NCBI RefSeq assembly: GCF_008298015.1
Contig: NZ_VTPX01000004.1
Span: 310,001 to 374,000, forward strand
From: Salinicola corii
Lineage (GTDB): Bacteria > Pseudomonadota > Gammaproteobacteria > Pseudomonadales > Halomonadaceae
Direction: 5' to 3'
Length of the DNA stretch: 64,000 bases
The notes beneath the pieces are model-generated. The model did not search any database and was not told the DNA's origin. It saw nothing but the letters and a program-made list of their open reading frames with translations. This document shows, in pieces, positions 54,607-64,000 of this stretch (its first letter is position 1; each line of letters begins with the position of its first letter). The translations under genes and the position numbers were made by a program.

Positions 54607-56553
54607 GACACACTCTCCTTCTCGGGCCGAGCGGCACGCAGGCGCCTCCAGGTCCGGATCAGTTCGGCGTAGTTGCTCGCCACCCGCTCGACCAGCCCGG
54701 CATCGTCGATGTCTCCGGCCAGCCACGCCCGGCTGGCGGCGGAGAACAGGGTGCGGCCGACGGTGAAGCCCTTGCACCAGTCATGATGGGCAGCGGTGGA
54801 AAAGCCGTGCTTCATCGCTTCCATGGGCGCGTCGAGGCCCAGCAGCACCACCCCACGGCAGTGCGGATCCTGGCTCTCTATCACCGTGCTGACGGCTTCC
54901 CAGGAGAAGGCCGACATCGACGGTAGCTTCCACCAGTCGGGGCGGATACCGAGGTGGTAGAAGCGCATCAGCGAGCGCGCCAGGGCGCTGTCGTCGGGAG
55001 TGTCCCGGACGGGCGGGATGATCTCTATCAGCAGCTCCAGCTCGAACGCGCAGGCTGCCTGGTAGAGCTGACGCAGGCGGGCTTCCTGGTCGAGGCGCAG
55101 GGCCAGTGGATCGTCCGGGTGGTAGAACACCAGGCACTTGATGATGTGCTCGCGCGGCCAGTGGCGAAGACGCATGCCGAGATCGTCGCCATGCTGGAAG
55201 CGCAACGGGCGCGAGCCGGCCAGCTCCACCGGGCGACCGATCCACCAGCCGCGTCCGCTGGCGTCGTTGAGCGCGTCCTGGCCCAGCACGTCGTCGACCA
55301 GAATCGCCGGTGCTGTCAGGCTAGTGCTGCTGGCACCCTCCGCCGCGGCTTGCACCAGCAGGCGCTTGAGATGCGGCAGTCGTGCCGGGTCGGCATGCGC
55401 CTCGCGGGCCATGTCGAACAGCTGGCGGCGGTGATCGAAGGCCAGGCCGCAGACTTCGGGCCAGTCTTGCGGGGTACGGGTGGTGACGCGATGCAGGTGG
55501 TTGAGCCGTGCGTCGCGGTCGGGCCGGGCCAGGGTGTCGCGGCGTCCGAGATAGTCGAACAGCTCGGCCTCGGTCGGCATCGCCGGGGCGCAGCCGTGGC
55601 GCGAGACCACCAGCGCGCCGCAGGCGTTGGCGTAGGCGGCACTGGTGGCCCACGACTCGCCGCGCAGCCAGCCCCGCAGCAGCCCGCTCATGAAGGCGTC
55701 GCCGGCGCCCAGCACGTTGAGCACCTCGACTTCGACGCCTTCGACCAGGATGCCGTCCTCGAGGCGCTCGGGAATCTCGCCCTCGAACACCACGCAGCCC
55801 TGGGCGCCGAGCTTGCACACCAGGGTCGCGGGGCTGACTCGCGCGCACCGCACGCAGCGCCTCGAGGGTCCCGGTGCTGCCGCCGGCGATATGGAACTCC
55901 TCCTCTGTGCCCACGATCAGGTCGAAATCGCCCAGCCACTGCTGCAAGTGACGACTGACCTCGGCGTCGGCGACGAAGCGCGTCTCGCCGTCGCCGGGCG
56001 AGGTCAGACCCCACAGCACCGGGCGGTAGTCGATGTCGAGCACCCGCTTGACACCGTGGGCGGCGGCGGCATCGAGCGCCTTGCGGCAGGCGCGCTGGGT
56101 GGTCTCGGTGGAGAGGTGGGTGCCGGTAATCGCGAGTGCCCTGGCGCGGGCGATGAACGCCGGGTCAATCGCGCCGGCGTCGATGGCCATGTCGGCGCAG
56201 TCGCGGCGATAGAACAGCAGCGGAAAGCTGTCGCGATCCTTGAGCGCCAGCAGCACCAGCCCGGTATGGCGCTCGGGGTCGGTCTGCAGGGCACTGACGT
56301 TGACCCCGGCGCGCACCAGCTCCTCGCGCACGAAATTGCCCATCTGCTCGTTGCCGACACGGGAGAGCATGGCCGACTTCAGACCCAGGCGGGCGGTGCC
56401 GTAGGCCATGTTGCCGGAGCTTCCGCCAAGGTAGCGGGAGAAGCGGGAGACATCCTCGAGACGACTGCCGAGCTGCTCCGAATAGAGGTCCACCGCTACG
56501 CGACCTAGGCAGATCAGGTCCAGGGAGCGAGGTTTCCTGAGTGAATCCTGCAT
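54603..56553 (-). pseudogene. iolC: iolC-DUF2090 fusion (5-dehydro-2-deoxygluconokinase plus aldolase-like domain), broken by a one-base frameshift
   Basis: Two overlapping frames make one protein. The first (start 56551-56553, SLDLICLGRVAVDLYSEQLG) gives the PfkB-type kinase up to LEALRAVRAS. The second resumes with VSPATLVCKLGAQGCVVFEG, the kinase motif VLNVLGAGDAFMSGLLRG and a C-terminal DUF2090 domain of about 300 residues, which in related fusions is linked to 5-dehydro-2-deoxyphosphogluconate aldolase. The switch lies within the GCGCGCG-like run at about 55838-55848. The span is 1951 bases, one more than a multiple of three. Both sides of the break are well conserved, so it is either very recent or a sequence error. 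Downstream genes are intact. Confidence 0.85.
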
Positions 56554-56622
56554 GGCGTGTCTCCACGTCGTTTGTCATCGAGTGCCGCCGAGCCTCGTGC
56601 GGCGACGAAATAAAGTGATGTA

Positions 56623-57750
56623 TCAGTCGATCCCGATCCAGCAGCGCTCCCGATGCGAGCGCTCGATCGCGTCGATCAGGCGATTGATACGGCAGGCCTG
56701 GCGAAAATCGGGATAGAGCTCGCGCTGGCCGAGAATGCCCTCGATCAGGTCGCGGACCTCGATGATCTTCTGGTCGTTGTAGCCCAGGCCGTGGCCGGGG
56801 GCCGGGCTGAATGCGGCGTAGTCGGTGTGTTCGGGGCCGATCAGCAGGGTAGAGAAGCCGCGCCGGCCCTTGGGTCCTTCGTGGCGGTAGAGCTGCAACT
56901 CGTTCATGCGCTCCTGGTCGAACACCAGCGCGCCGTGGGTACCGGTGACACAGTAGGCCAGGCCCATCTTGCGTCCGCTGGCGATGCGCGAGGTCTCGAT
57001 GTTGCCCATCAGCCCCTGGGAGAAATGCAGCATCGCCTGGGCTTGGTCGTCATTCTCGACCTCGCCCATGCCGCTGCCATCCGGCAGCGGGCGCTGGCGG
57101 ATCAGCGTCTGCAGGTCGCCGCAGACCGTGGTGATCGACTGCCCGGTCAGGTACTCGGCCATGTTGAGAATGTGGGAGCCGACGTCGCCCAGCGCGCCGC
57201 TTCCCGCGGTATCGCGTCGCGTGCGCCAGTTGTGGGGCAATTCGGGGTCGGCCAGATAGTCCTCGTTGTGGCGCCCACGGAAGTGCACCAGCTCGCCGAT
57301 CTCGCCGCTGGCGATGATCTCGCGGGCCAGTTGGGTGGCCGGGTTGCGGATGTAGTTGAAGCCCACCAATGTTTTTACGCCGGCACGCTCGGCGGCCACG
57401 GTCATGCGCTCGGCGGAGGCGGTGGTCAACGCCAGTGGTTTTTCCGAATAGACGTGTTTGCCCGCGGCGATGGCGGCCAGGGCCATCGACTCATGGAGAA
57501 AGTTGGGAGCGCAGATATCGACCACATCGATGGCGGGGTCGGCGACCAGCTCGCGCCAGTCGCCGGTGGCGCGGGCGAAGCCGAGTTCAGACGCCCTGCT
57601 CGCTGCCAGGGCGGCGTCGGTCTCGGCCAGCAGGTCGCAGACCGGCAGCGCCGGCAGGGTGAACACCCGTGGGGCGGCGTGCAAGGCGATGGCGTGGGCC
57701 TTGCCCATGTAGCCGGTGCCGATCAAACCGATGTTGAGTGTCTGTTGCAT
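56623..57750 (-). CDS. Gfo/Idh/MocA-family dehydrogenase, inositol-type
   Basis: 375 aa from the ATG at 57748-57750. The NAD site is NIGLIGTGYMGKAHAIALHA (residues about 6-25), followed by EKPLALT with the catalytic lysine, GFNYIRNPATQLAREII and the GDVGSHILNMAEYLTG histidine motif. It lies between the ABC transporter genes and iolC, so it probably oxidises an inositol isomer such as scyllo- or D-chiro-inositol. A second family member, the more typical iolG, lies at 61952-62947. Confidence 0.85.
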   Translation of the reverse strand: MQQTLNIGLIGTGYMGKAHAIALHAAPRVFTLPALPVCDLLAETDAALAASRASELGFARATGDWRELVADPAIDVVDICAPNFLHESMALAAIAAGKHVYSEKPLALTTASAERMTVAAERAGVKTLVGFNYIRNPATQLAREIIASGEIGELVHFRGRHNEDYLADPELPHNWRTRRDTAGSGALGDVGSHILNMAEYLTGQSITTVCGDLQTLIRQRPLPDGSGMGEVENDDQAQAMLHFSQGLMGNIETSRIASGRKMGLAYCVTGTHGALVFDQERMNELQLYRHEGPKGRRGFSTLLIGPEHTDYAAFSPAPGHGLGYNDQKIIEVRDLIEGILGQRELYPDFRQACRINRLIDAIERSHRERCWIGID

Positions 57751-57881
57751 GGCGTGGTTCCTGGATGGGAGGCGGATGCATCGACGCGGTGGATGAGCTG
57801 CACGCACGGGCTCGGGAGCGCGGCGGTCGCATTTAGCGACGGCATCGGCTGACGCCACTACCGCGGCCGTGGGTAAAAGCG

Positions 57882-58711
<830 letters not shown>

Positions 58712-58712
<1 letters not shown>

Positions 58713-59830
58713 CAGCGAGCCTCCATCATCTTCTTGCGCACGAAGTTGTTGAACAGCACCGCGATCAACAACATGACGCCGAGGAAGACCTTGAACCAGT
58801 CGGTATTGACGCCGGTATAGAAGATGCCCATCTGCACCATGCCGAAGATCAGCGCGCCGAGGGCGGCGCCGACCGCCGACCCGTAGCCGCCGGTGAGCAG
58901 GGCACCGCCGATGACCACTGCGATGATCGCCTCCAGCTCCTTGAGCATGCCGCGGATGGTATCGGCGGAGCCGGTGTCCATGACCTGCAGGCTGGCGAAG
59001 ACGGTGGCCGAGAGCGCGGTGAAGATGAACAGCGATATCTTGACGCGGTGAACCGGCACCCCGGAGTTGCGCGCGGCGTTGGCATCCCCGCCGCTGGCGA
59101 AGATCCAGTTGCCATAAGGCGTGAACAGCAGCATCCAGGTAGCCAAGGCGGTCAGCCCCAGCCACCAGACGATCGACACCGGGATGCCGGTCACCATCGG
59201 ATTGCCGGCGAAGTTGGTGGCGATCCAGCCGTGGCTGGCCATCCATGCGAACAACCCGGTGGCGACCTCGCCGGAAAAGAGCGTCGCCAGCCAGTCGTGG
59301 GGGATATGATTCTGAATGCCGCCGATCTGGGTGCGTCCGGTAAGCAGGCGGCAGCCGCCGATGGCCAGCCCACGCAGGATGAACAGGAAGGCGAGGGTGA
59401 CGATGAATGAAGGTAGGCCGGTGCGGTTGACCAGATAGCCGTTGCACCACCCGACCAGAACCGCACAGACGAACGCCAGCAGCAGCGCCGCCCACAGCGG
59501 CCAGCCGTACTGCACGGTGGGAATCGCGATGATGATGCCTGCCAGCCCGATCATCGAGCCGATGGAGAGGTCGAACTCGCCGCCGATCATCAGCAGGGCG
59601 GCGGCCGTGGCCAGAATGCCCAACTGGGCGGAAACCTCCAGAAAGTTCATGATGCCGGCGGGCGTGAACATGCCGGTGCCGCTGGCGGCGACGATGAAGA
59701 AGGCGAGCACCAGTACGGTGCCGGCGATGGCGCCCAGTTCCGGGCGCCGCATGATCTTCTTCCAGGTCGCGACGGCGGCGATGCGCTCGTCCTCCCGGGT
59801 AGCGTCTTTGGCTGCGGGGGTTGCTGTCAT
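58712..59830 (-). CDS. Sugar ABC transporter permease, probable inositol uptake
   Basis: 372 aa. An N-terminal cytosolic stretch of about 35 residues is followed by about ten membrane helices of the ribose/xylose permease family. [20 protein letters not shown] (about residue 87), GTSDTIRG-like [20 protein letters not shown] and [19 protein letters not shown] are the family segments. It works with the binding protein encoded 44 bases upstream and the ATPase overlapping its stop. Confidence 0.9.
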
Positions 59831-59874
59831 GGCAGTGATCTCCTGCGATTCGCGATGGCGGGGCGGGCCGGAAA

Positions 59875-60813
59875 CTAGCGAATGCCCTTCTTGCTAAGCT
59901 CCATCACTTGTGCCGCGTTCTGCTTGGTGACGAAGCCGGGACCCGTTGCCACGTCGCCGGCCGGCATCAGGCCGTTCTGGGCGTACTGCTCGAGGAAGAT
60001 CACCGGCAGGTAGCCCTGCAGGTACTGTTGCTGGTCGATGGCGAAATCCAGCCCGCCCTGCTGAAGCGCCAACAGGATGCCGGGGGAGAGGTCGAACGTG
60101 CCCAGCGTGAATTGATCGGTGACGCCCTCGTCGCGCATGGCCTGGATCATCGGCTCCGCCGAGATCGGACCCAGCGTGAGGATGCCTTTGATATCCCGAT
60201 GCTGATTGAGATAGGCAATGATGGCGTTGCGGATTTCGGTGGGGTCGTAGGAGGTCGCGAGCTGATCGGCGTTGCCGTCGAAGCCGTCGATGAAGCCGTC
60301 GCAGCGCTGATCGAGGCCCTGGTTGCCCTGTTCGTGGTTGATGCACAAGCCTTTCTCGACCCCCATCTCGCGCATCCGCTCGGCGGCAGCCTTGCCGGCC
60401 TCGTATTCGCTCTGACCGATGTGGAGCAGAGCGCCGTATTTGGCCGCCGCGTCTCCCCCCGAGTTGATGGTGATGACCGGGATGCCCCTGTCGGAGGCGT
60501 TTTGCACCACTTTTCCGAGGGCGTTCTCGTCGGTGAAGGAGATGATCAGACCGTCGGGATCGGAGGCGATGGCGGCCTGGGCCAGCTGCTGCATCTGGGC
60601 CATGTCGAAGGTCGAGGGAGAGCGGTATTCGAGCGTGTCGCCCATCTGCTTGGCTGCTTGCTCGGCCCCATTCTTGACCACGGTCCAGAACGGATCCGAC
60701 GGCACCCCATGGGTGACCATGACGAAGCGATGATTGGCGGCGCTGGCCAGGGCCGAGGTCGTCAGGCAGGCGGCGGCGAGCGTGATGGCGAGAAGGCGTT
60801 TGTGAGATCGCAT
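59875..60813 (-). CDS. Sugar ABC transporter, periplasmic binding protein, probable inositol-binding
   Basis: 312 aa. A Sec signal peptide (about residues 1-26, ending ASAANH) precedes a ribose-binding-type fold: [52 protein letters not shown] and [20 protein letters not shown]. It heads the minus-strand iol unit, with a good promoter at 60883-60912. Context points to myo-inositol or another inositol isomer as ligand. Confidence 0.9.
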   Translation of the reverse strand: MRSHKRLLAITLAAACLTTSALASAANHRFVMVTHGVPSDPFWTVVKNGAEQAAKQMGDTLEYRSPSTFDMAQMQQLAQAAIASDPDGLIISFTDENALGKVVQNASDRGIPVITINSGGDAAAKYGALLHIGQSEYEAGKAAAERMREMGVEKGLCINHEQGNQGLDQRCDGFIDGFDGNADQLATSYDPTEIRNAIIAYLNQHRDIKGILTLGPISAEPMIQAMRDEGVTDQFTLGTFDLSPGILLALQQGGLDFAIDQQQYLQGYLPVIFLEQYAQNGLMPAGDVATGPGFVTKQNAAQVMELSKKGIR

Positions 60814-60882
60814 GGTGGATCCTCTTTATCGTTGTCTTCCGGATAGCGGGTGACGTGACACTCGGCTCAGCCCGCGCCAAAG

Positions 60883-60912
60883 AATATAAATTTCATTTTC
60901 CCCGTAATACAA
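60883..60912 (-). promoter_or_regulatory. Probable promoter of the minus-strand inositol unit
   Basis: On the minus strand TTGTAT (complement of 60907-60912) and TATATT (complement of 60883-60888) are 18 bases apart, about 70 bases before the binding-protein start, in an AT-rich patch of a GC-rich gap. Confidence 0.5.
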
Positions 60913-60939
60913 ATCATTTGTTCTATACTTTGGTATGAA

Positions 60940-60955
60940 TGGAATTTTTATTCCA
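60940..60955. promoter_or_regulatory. Candidate RpiR/IolR operator, GGAA-N6-TTCC
   Basis: TGGAAT-TTTT-ATTCCA is a perfect inverted repeat that fits the GGAA-N6-TTCC motif reported for the RpiR-type inositol regulator IolR of Sinorhizobium. It lies in the divergent gap, about 80 bases before the RpiR-type gene and upstream of the minus-strand promoter. Confidence 0.6.
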
Positions 60956-61033
60956 AAATCTCTAAGCTTGCTTCCATTGCTGCCCGATCCTGAAACGGGA
61001 TCGCAAGCCGTGCTTTTTACAAGGGTTTTTCTC

Positions 61034-61939
61034 ATGCCTATTCAGGATTTCGAGGCACTCGAAAGCCAGATCACTGAAGCGTATGCCTCGCTCAGCCGCC
61101 GGCTGCAGCAGACGGCGAGATTCCTGCTCGATAATCCTCAGGAGGTTGCGTTCGCGACCGTCGCCAAACTGGCGGATCAGGCTGGCGTCACTCCCTCGAC
61201 GCTGATCCGTTTCGCCAACAGCTTCGGTTTCACCGGATTTTCGGAGATGCAGGAGCTGTTTCGTGCGCGTTTGGTCAATGAGCTGCCCAATTACGCGGAG
61301 CGTATCCGCGCCGTGCGCGCGGCCACTGGGGAAAACCCGGACAGCACCCAACTGCTGTGGGAGTTCGCCGAGGCCAACCGGCATGCTCTGGAAGGTCTTC
61401 CGAGTCGCATCGATCCCGACGACCTGGAGCGCGCGCTGGACATTCTCGAGCAAGCGGAGATCGTTCATGCCATCGGCGCGCGGCGCAGTTTCGTGGTGGC
61501 CAGTTATGTCACCTACGCGCTGCACCACATCGACAAGCGAGCAGTCCTGATCGATGGCCTGGGTGGTATGCACAGCGAACAGGTCAAGGCGATCGGTGCC
61601 CGTGATGCGCTGCTGGTGGTGAGCTTTTCACCCTATGCCGAGGAGACCCGGCAGGCAGCCAGCAGTGCGGGCGGGCGCAACATTCCGCTGGTCGTGATCA
61701 CCGATTCGAGCCTTAGCCCGCTGGCACGCCTGGCTGACGTGGCGCTGGTGGTGCAAGAGGCCGAGGTCAAGAGCTTTCGCGGGCTGAGCGCATCACTGTG
61801 CCTGGCCCAGGCCTTGGCGATCGCACTGGGGGTGCGTCAGGACCGAGCTACGGAGTCCGCAGGCTCGGGATCGACCACGTCCGGACCGGTGGGTGTCATA
61901 TCCGATGATGGGTCGGGCCGACGAGGCTCACGAGATTAA
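61034..61939 (+). CDS. RpiR-family regulator of inositol genes (IolR-like)
   Basis: 301 aa from the ATG at 61034; the frame is open back to 60935 but would run through the candidate operator. The N-terminal RpiR helix-turn-helix (about residues 8-80) includes FATVAKLADQAGVTPSTLIR. The SIS sugar-binding domain (about 125-260) has HAIGARRSFVVASYVTYALH and LLVVSFSPYAEET. The final 35 residues are polar and variable. It precedes iolG by 12 bases and is divergent from the ABC/iol genes, so it most likely controls the island. Confidence 0.9.
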   Translation: MPIQDFEALESQITEAYASLSRRLQQTARFLLDNPQEVAFATVAKLADQAGVTPSTLIRFANSFGFTGFSEMQELFRARLVNELPNYAERIRAVRAATGENPDSTQLLWEFAEANRHALEGLPSRIDPDDLERALDILEQAEIVHAIGARRSFVVASYVTYALHHIDKRAVLIDGLGGMHSEQVKAIGARDALLVVSFSPYAEETRQAASSAGGRNIPLVVITDSSLSPLARLADVALVVQEAEVKSFRGLSASLCLAQALAIALGVRQDRATESAGSGSTTSGPVGVISDDGSGRRGSRD

Positions 61940-61951
61940 AGGAGATAGCCT

Positions 61952-62947
61952 ATGAAACTGGCGCTGATCGGTGCCGGGCGGATCGGCAAGGTACACGCCG
62001 CCGCCATCGCCGCACACCCCGAGATCGTCCTGGCCGGGGTGTGCGACCACGACCCGGCGGCAGCCCGGCGACTGGCCGAAACCCACGACGGCCAGGTGCT
62101 GGCGGTGGATGCGGTGTTCGACGATGCCGAGATCGACGCCGTGCTGATCGCCTCCAGCACGCCCACCCACGCCGACTACCTCGAGTGCGCGGCGCGGGCC
62201 GGCAAGGCGATCCTGTGCGAGAAGCCGATTGCCCTCGACCTGACCCGCACGCGGGAAGCGCTGGCGGTGCTGGCGGCGCACCCGGTGACCTGCGCCCTGG
62301 GCTTCAACCGCCGCCACGACCCCCAGTTCGCCGCGCTCAAGCAGGCCATCGTCGAGGGGCGCATCGGCCAGTTGGAGACGCTGACCCTGATCAGTCGCGA
62401 TCCGTCGCCGCCGCCGGCGGAGTACGTCGACGCTTCCGGCGGCCTGTTCCGCGACATGACTATCCACGACTTCGACATGGCACGCTGGCTGCTCGACGAA
62501 CCGATCCACGCCATTCATGCCGAGGGCGCCTGCCTGATCGACCCGGCGATCGGTGCCGCCGGCGACATCGACACCGCGATGATCACGCTCGTCACCGCCA
62601 GTGGCCGGCTTTGCCATATCGACAATTCGCGCCGCGCCAGCTATGGCTACGACCAACGCATCGAGGCGTTTGGCAGCCTCGGCATGCTCCAGGCACAGAA
62701 CGAGACCGAGACGCGCCTTCGCTTCGCCGGTGCGGCGGGCCAGGTCGAGGAGAACCCGCAGCCCTTCTTCCTCGAGCGTTACGCCCGTGCCTATCGGCGC
62801 GAGCTGGATGATTTCGTTGCCAGCTGGCGCGAAGGCCGATCACCGCTGGCGGGCGCCGAGGACGGCCTGCAGGCGCTCCGCCTGGCCAGCGCCGCGGATC
62901 TCTCGCGCCGCGAGGGCCGCCGCGTGGCGCTGAGCGAGATCGACTAG
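61952..62947 (+). CDS. iolG: Myo-inositol 2-dehydrogenase IolG
   Basis: 331 aa, with AGGAGA before the ATG. It oxidises myo-inositol to 2-keto-myo-inositol, the first step of the pathway. The NAD site is LIGAGRIGKVHAAAIAAHP (residues about 5-23), EKPIALDLT contains the catalytic lysine (about residue 95), and GLFRDMTIHDFDMARWLL carries the conserved Asp/His pair. FNRRHDPQF is typical of IolG. It is followed by iolB after 54 bases. Confidence 0.92.
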   Translation: MKLALIGAGRIGKVHAAAIAAHPEIVLAGVCDHDPAAARRLAETHDGQVLAVDAVFDDAEIDAVLIASSTPTHADYLECAARAGKAILCEKPIALDLTRTREALAVLAAHPVTCALGFNRRHDPQFAALKQAIVEGRIGQLETLTLISRDPSPPPAEYVDASGGLFRDMTIHDFDMARWLLDEPIHAIHAEGACLIDPAIGAAGDIDTAMITLVTASGRLCHIDNSRRASYGYDQRIEAFGSLGMLQAQNETETRLRFAGAAGQVEENPQPFFLERYARAYRRELDDFVASWREGRSPLAGAEDGLQALRLASAADLSRREGRRVALSEID

Positions 62948-63001
62948 CCAGCTATCCATGCGGCGTCGCCCGGTGCCGCCTTGTGAACAGGAGGAATCTG
63001 G

Positions 63002-63805
63002 ATGGAATCGCTTCGTATACGGCCTCATGCGGCCGACGATCAGGGGTGCGTACTCGACGTCACGCCCCGATCCGCCGGCTGGGAGTACGTCGGTTTTCGC
63101 GTGCACCGCCTGTCGGCCGGACAGTGCCTGGAGGCGCACACTGACGATCGCGAGCACTGCCTGGTGCTGCTGAGTGGCCGTGCCACGGTCGCCAGCGGGG
63201 AGCAGCGTTGGGACAACATCGGCGAGCGCATGAGCGTGTTCGAACGGGTCCCGCCCCACGCCGTCTACCTGCCCGATGGCGTCGGCTACCGGGTAGAGGC
63301 CCTGACCGATCTGGAACTGGCGGTGTGCAGCGCGCCGGGGCACGGCGGACACCCCGCTCGCCTGATCGCGCCCGGGCAGATCCGGCGCAGCACCCGCGGC
63401 GAGGGCAGCAACGTGCGCCACGTCCACGATATCCTGCCGGAGACGGAACCCGCCGACAGCCTGCTGGTGGTGGAGGTCTACACGCCGGCCGGCAACTGGT
63501 CGAGCTATCCGCCCCACAAGCACGACGTCGACGACCTCCCGCGGGAGTCGCGGCTGGAGGAGACCTACTACCATCGTATCGACCCACCCCAGGGCTATGC
63601 CGTGCATCGCGTCTACACCGACGACCGTTCGCTGGACGAGACCATGGCGGTAGAGAACGGCGATTGCGTCCTGGTGCCGCGGGGCTACCACCCGGTGGGC
63701 GCGGCCCACGGCTACCAGCTCTACTACCTCAATGTCATGGCCGGCCCGCGACGGGTGTGGAAGTTCCACAATGATCCCGACCATGAGTGGATGCTTGGCC
63801 AGTGA
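63002..63805 (+). CDS. iolB: 5-deoxy-glucuronate isomerase IolB
   Basis: 267 aa, with AGGAGG before the ATG. It is a double-cupin enzyme that converts 5-deoxy-glucuronate, formed by IolD, to 5-dehydro-2-deoxygluconate, the substrate of IolC. NWSSYPPHKHDVDDLPRESR (about residues 163-182) and LEETYYHRIDP contain the metal-binding histidines and glutamate, and NGDCVLVPRGYHPVGAAHGY follows. It is the last gene of the plus-strand unit. Confidence 0.95.
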   Translation: MESLRIRPHAADDQGCVLDVTPRSAGWEYVGFRVHRLSAGQCLEAHTDDREHCLVLLSGRATVASGEQRWDNIGERMSVFERVPPHAVYLPDGVGYRVEALTDLELAVCSAPGHGGHPARLIAPGQIRRSTRGEGSNVRHVHDILPETEPADSLLVVEVYTPAGNWSSYPPHKHDVDDLPRESRLEETYYHRIDPPQGYAVHRVYTDDRSLDETMAVENGDCVLVPRGYHPVGAAHGYQLYYLNVMAGPRRVWKFHNDPDHEWMLGQ

Positions 63806-63862
63806 GGTAGTGTCGATCATCGTGAAATCCGCGAACTCGGGCTGTCATTCCGGCGGTGCGCA

Positions 63863-63929
63863 CAAATTCGCCGGGAGCGAATTTGAACGGCCCCAGGCCG
63901 GCCTTCGGTGACCGCCAGGGATGGCGGTC
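63863..63929 (+). other. Two strong hairpins with GGA in their loops after iolB
   Basis: CAAATTCGC/GCGAATTTG with loop CGGGA (63863-63885) and GACCGCCA/TGGCGGTC with loop GGGA (63910-63929) are perfect stems. The rest of 63806-64000 has no recognised gene. The absence of T runs argues against ordinary terminators; a repeated intergenic element or a CsrA-type binding RNA are the options. Confidence 0.55.
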
Positions 63930-64000
63930 ATAGCGCAGCGAATAGCCGGAGCGTAGAGCCCACGTAGGCATTCAGGCGGTGATTGATCACACTAGAACGA

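Noticed and set aside
52738-54672. Plus-strand frame of about 640 codons opposite iolD
   Set aside because: Gly/Ala/His-rich without motifs, while iolD on the other strand is unmistakable.
55321-55838. Apparent continuation of the first iolC frame as its own protein end
   Set aside because: After the frameshift the translation becomes Arg/Pro-rich and loses all kinase likeness, while the other frame carries the conserved residues.

Overview
The window is GC-rich, gene-dense DNA of a Gammaproteobacterium. The housekeeping genes (gmk-rpoZ-spoT-ridA order, recG next to oxyR, pyrC) and the many sugar-acid, inositol and phosphonate genes suggest a halomonad-type environmental bacterium (Halomonas/Salinicola-like). 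That assignment is inferred from gene content and style, not from a marker gene. No rRNA, tRNA, CRISPR array, insertion sequence or phage gene was seen.

Layout. (1) 1-7606: the end of a LysR gene, then a sugar-acid cluster read as an oxidative D-apiose pathway. It holds a NanR-like GntR regulator, a Gfo/Idh dehydrogenase (ApsD-like), a D-apionate lactonase split into two overlapping genes, an MFS transporter, a TIM-barrel protein (candidate 3-oxo-isoapionate decarboxylase) and D-apionate oxidoisomerase. The proposed flow is apiose -> apionolactone -> apionate -> 3-oxo-isoapionate -> L-erythrulose + CO2. (2) 7616-12059: three genes of uncertain role (DUF2236, DUF4105, YccS-like FUSC membrane protein). 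(3) 12060-17273: an AT-rich control region with a large palindrome, then a DeoR-type regulator, an OtnK kinase, an OtnC decarboxylase, a lambda-crystallin/L-gulonate-3-dehydrogenase-type enzyme and a KdgT permease. This is an acid-sugar pathway of the oxidise-phosphorylate-decarboxylate type. (4) 17416-21426: recG, oxyR and a YeeZ-like epimerase-fold protein.

(5) 21684-32719: a nearly complete phosphonate uptake and C-P lyase operon, phnCDE-F-GHIJKLM-N-P without phnO, with a predicted PhnF operator at each regulatory end. (6) 32765-38252: a GntR (FCD) regulator divergent from a 2-hydroxyacid dehydrogenase, an RraA-like aldolase and a tripartite tricarboxylate transporter (TctC-B-A). The transporter genes are visibly AT-richer than their surroundings. 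(7) 38425-44353: an RND efflux pump and its lipoprotein adaptor, divergent from an AraC-type regulator. (8) 44389-51592: ridA, spoT, rpoZ, gmk, an MFS exporter, pyrC and a nitrilase-family amidase.

(9) 51788-63805: an inositol island. The minus strand carries a sugar ABC transporter (binding protein, permease, single-domain ATPase), a Gfo/Idh dehydrogenase, an iolC-DUF2090 fusion broken by a one-base frameshift, iolD and iolE. The divergent plus strand carries an RpiR-type regulator, iolG and iolB. A GGAA-N6-TTCC site lies between the divergent units. iolA is not in the window. The last 195 bases hold two strong hairpins and no recognised gene.
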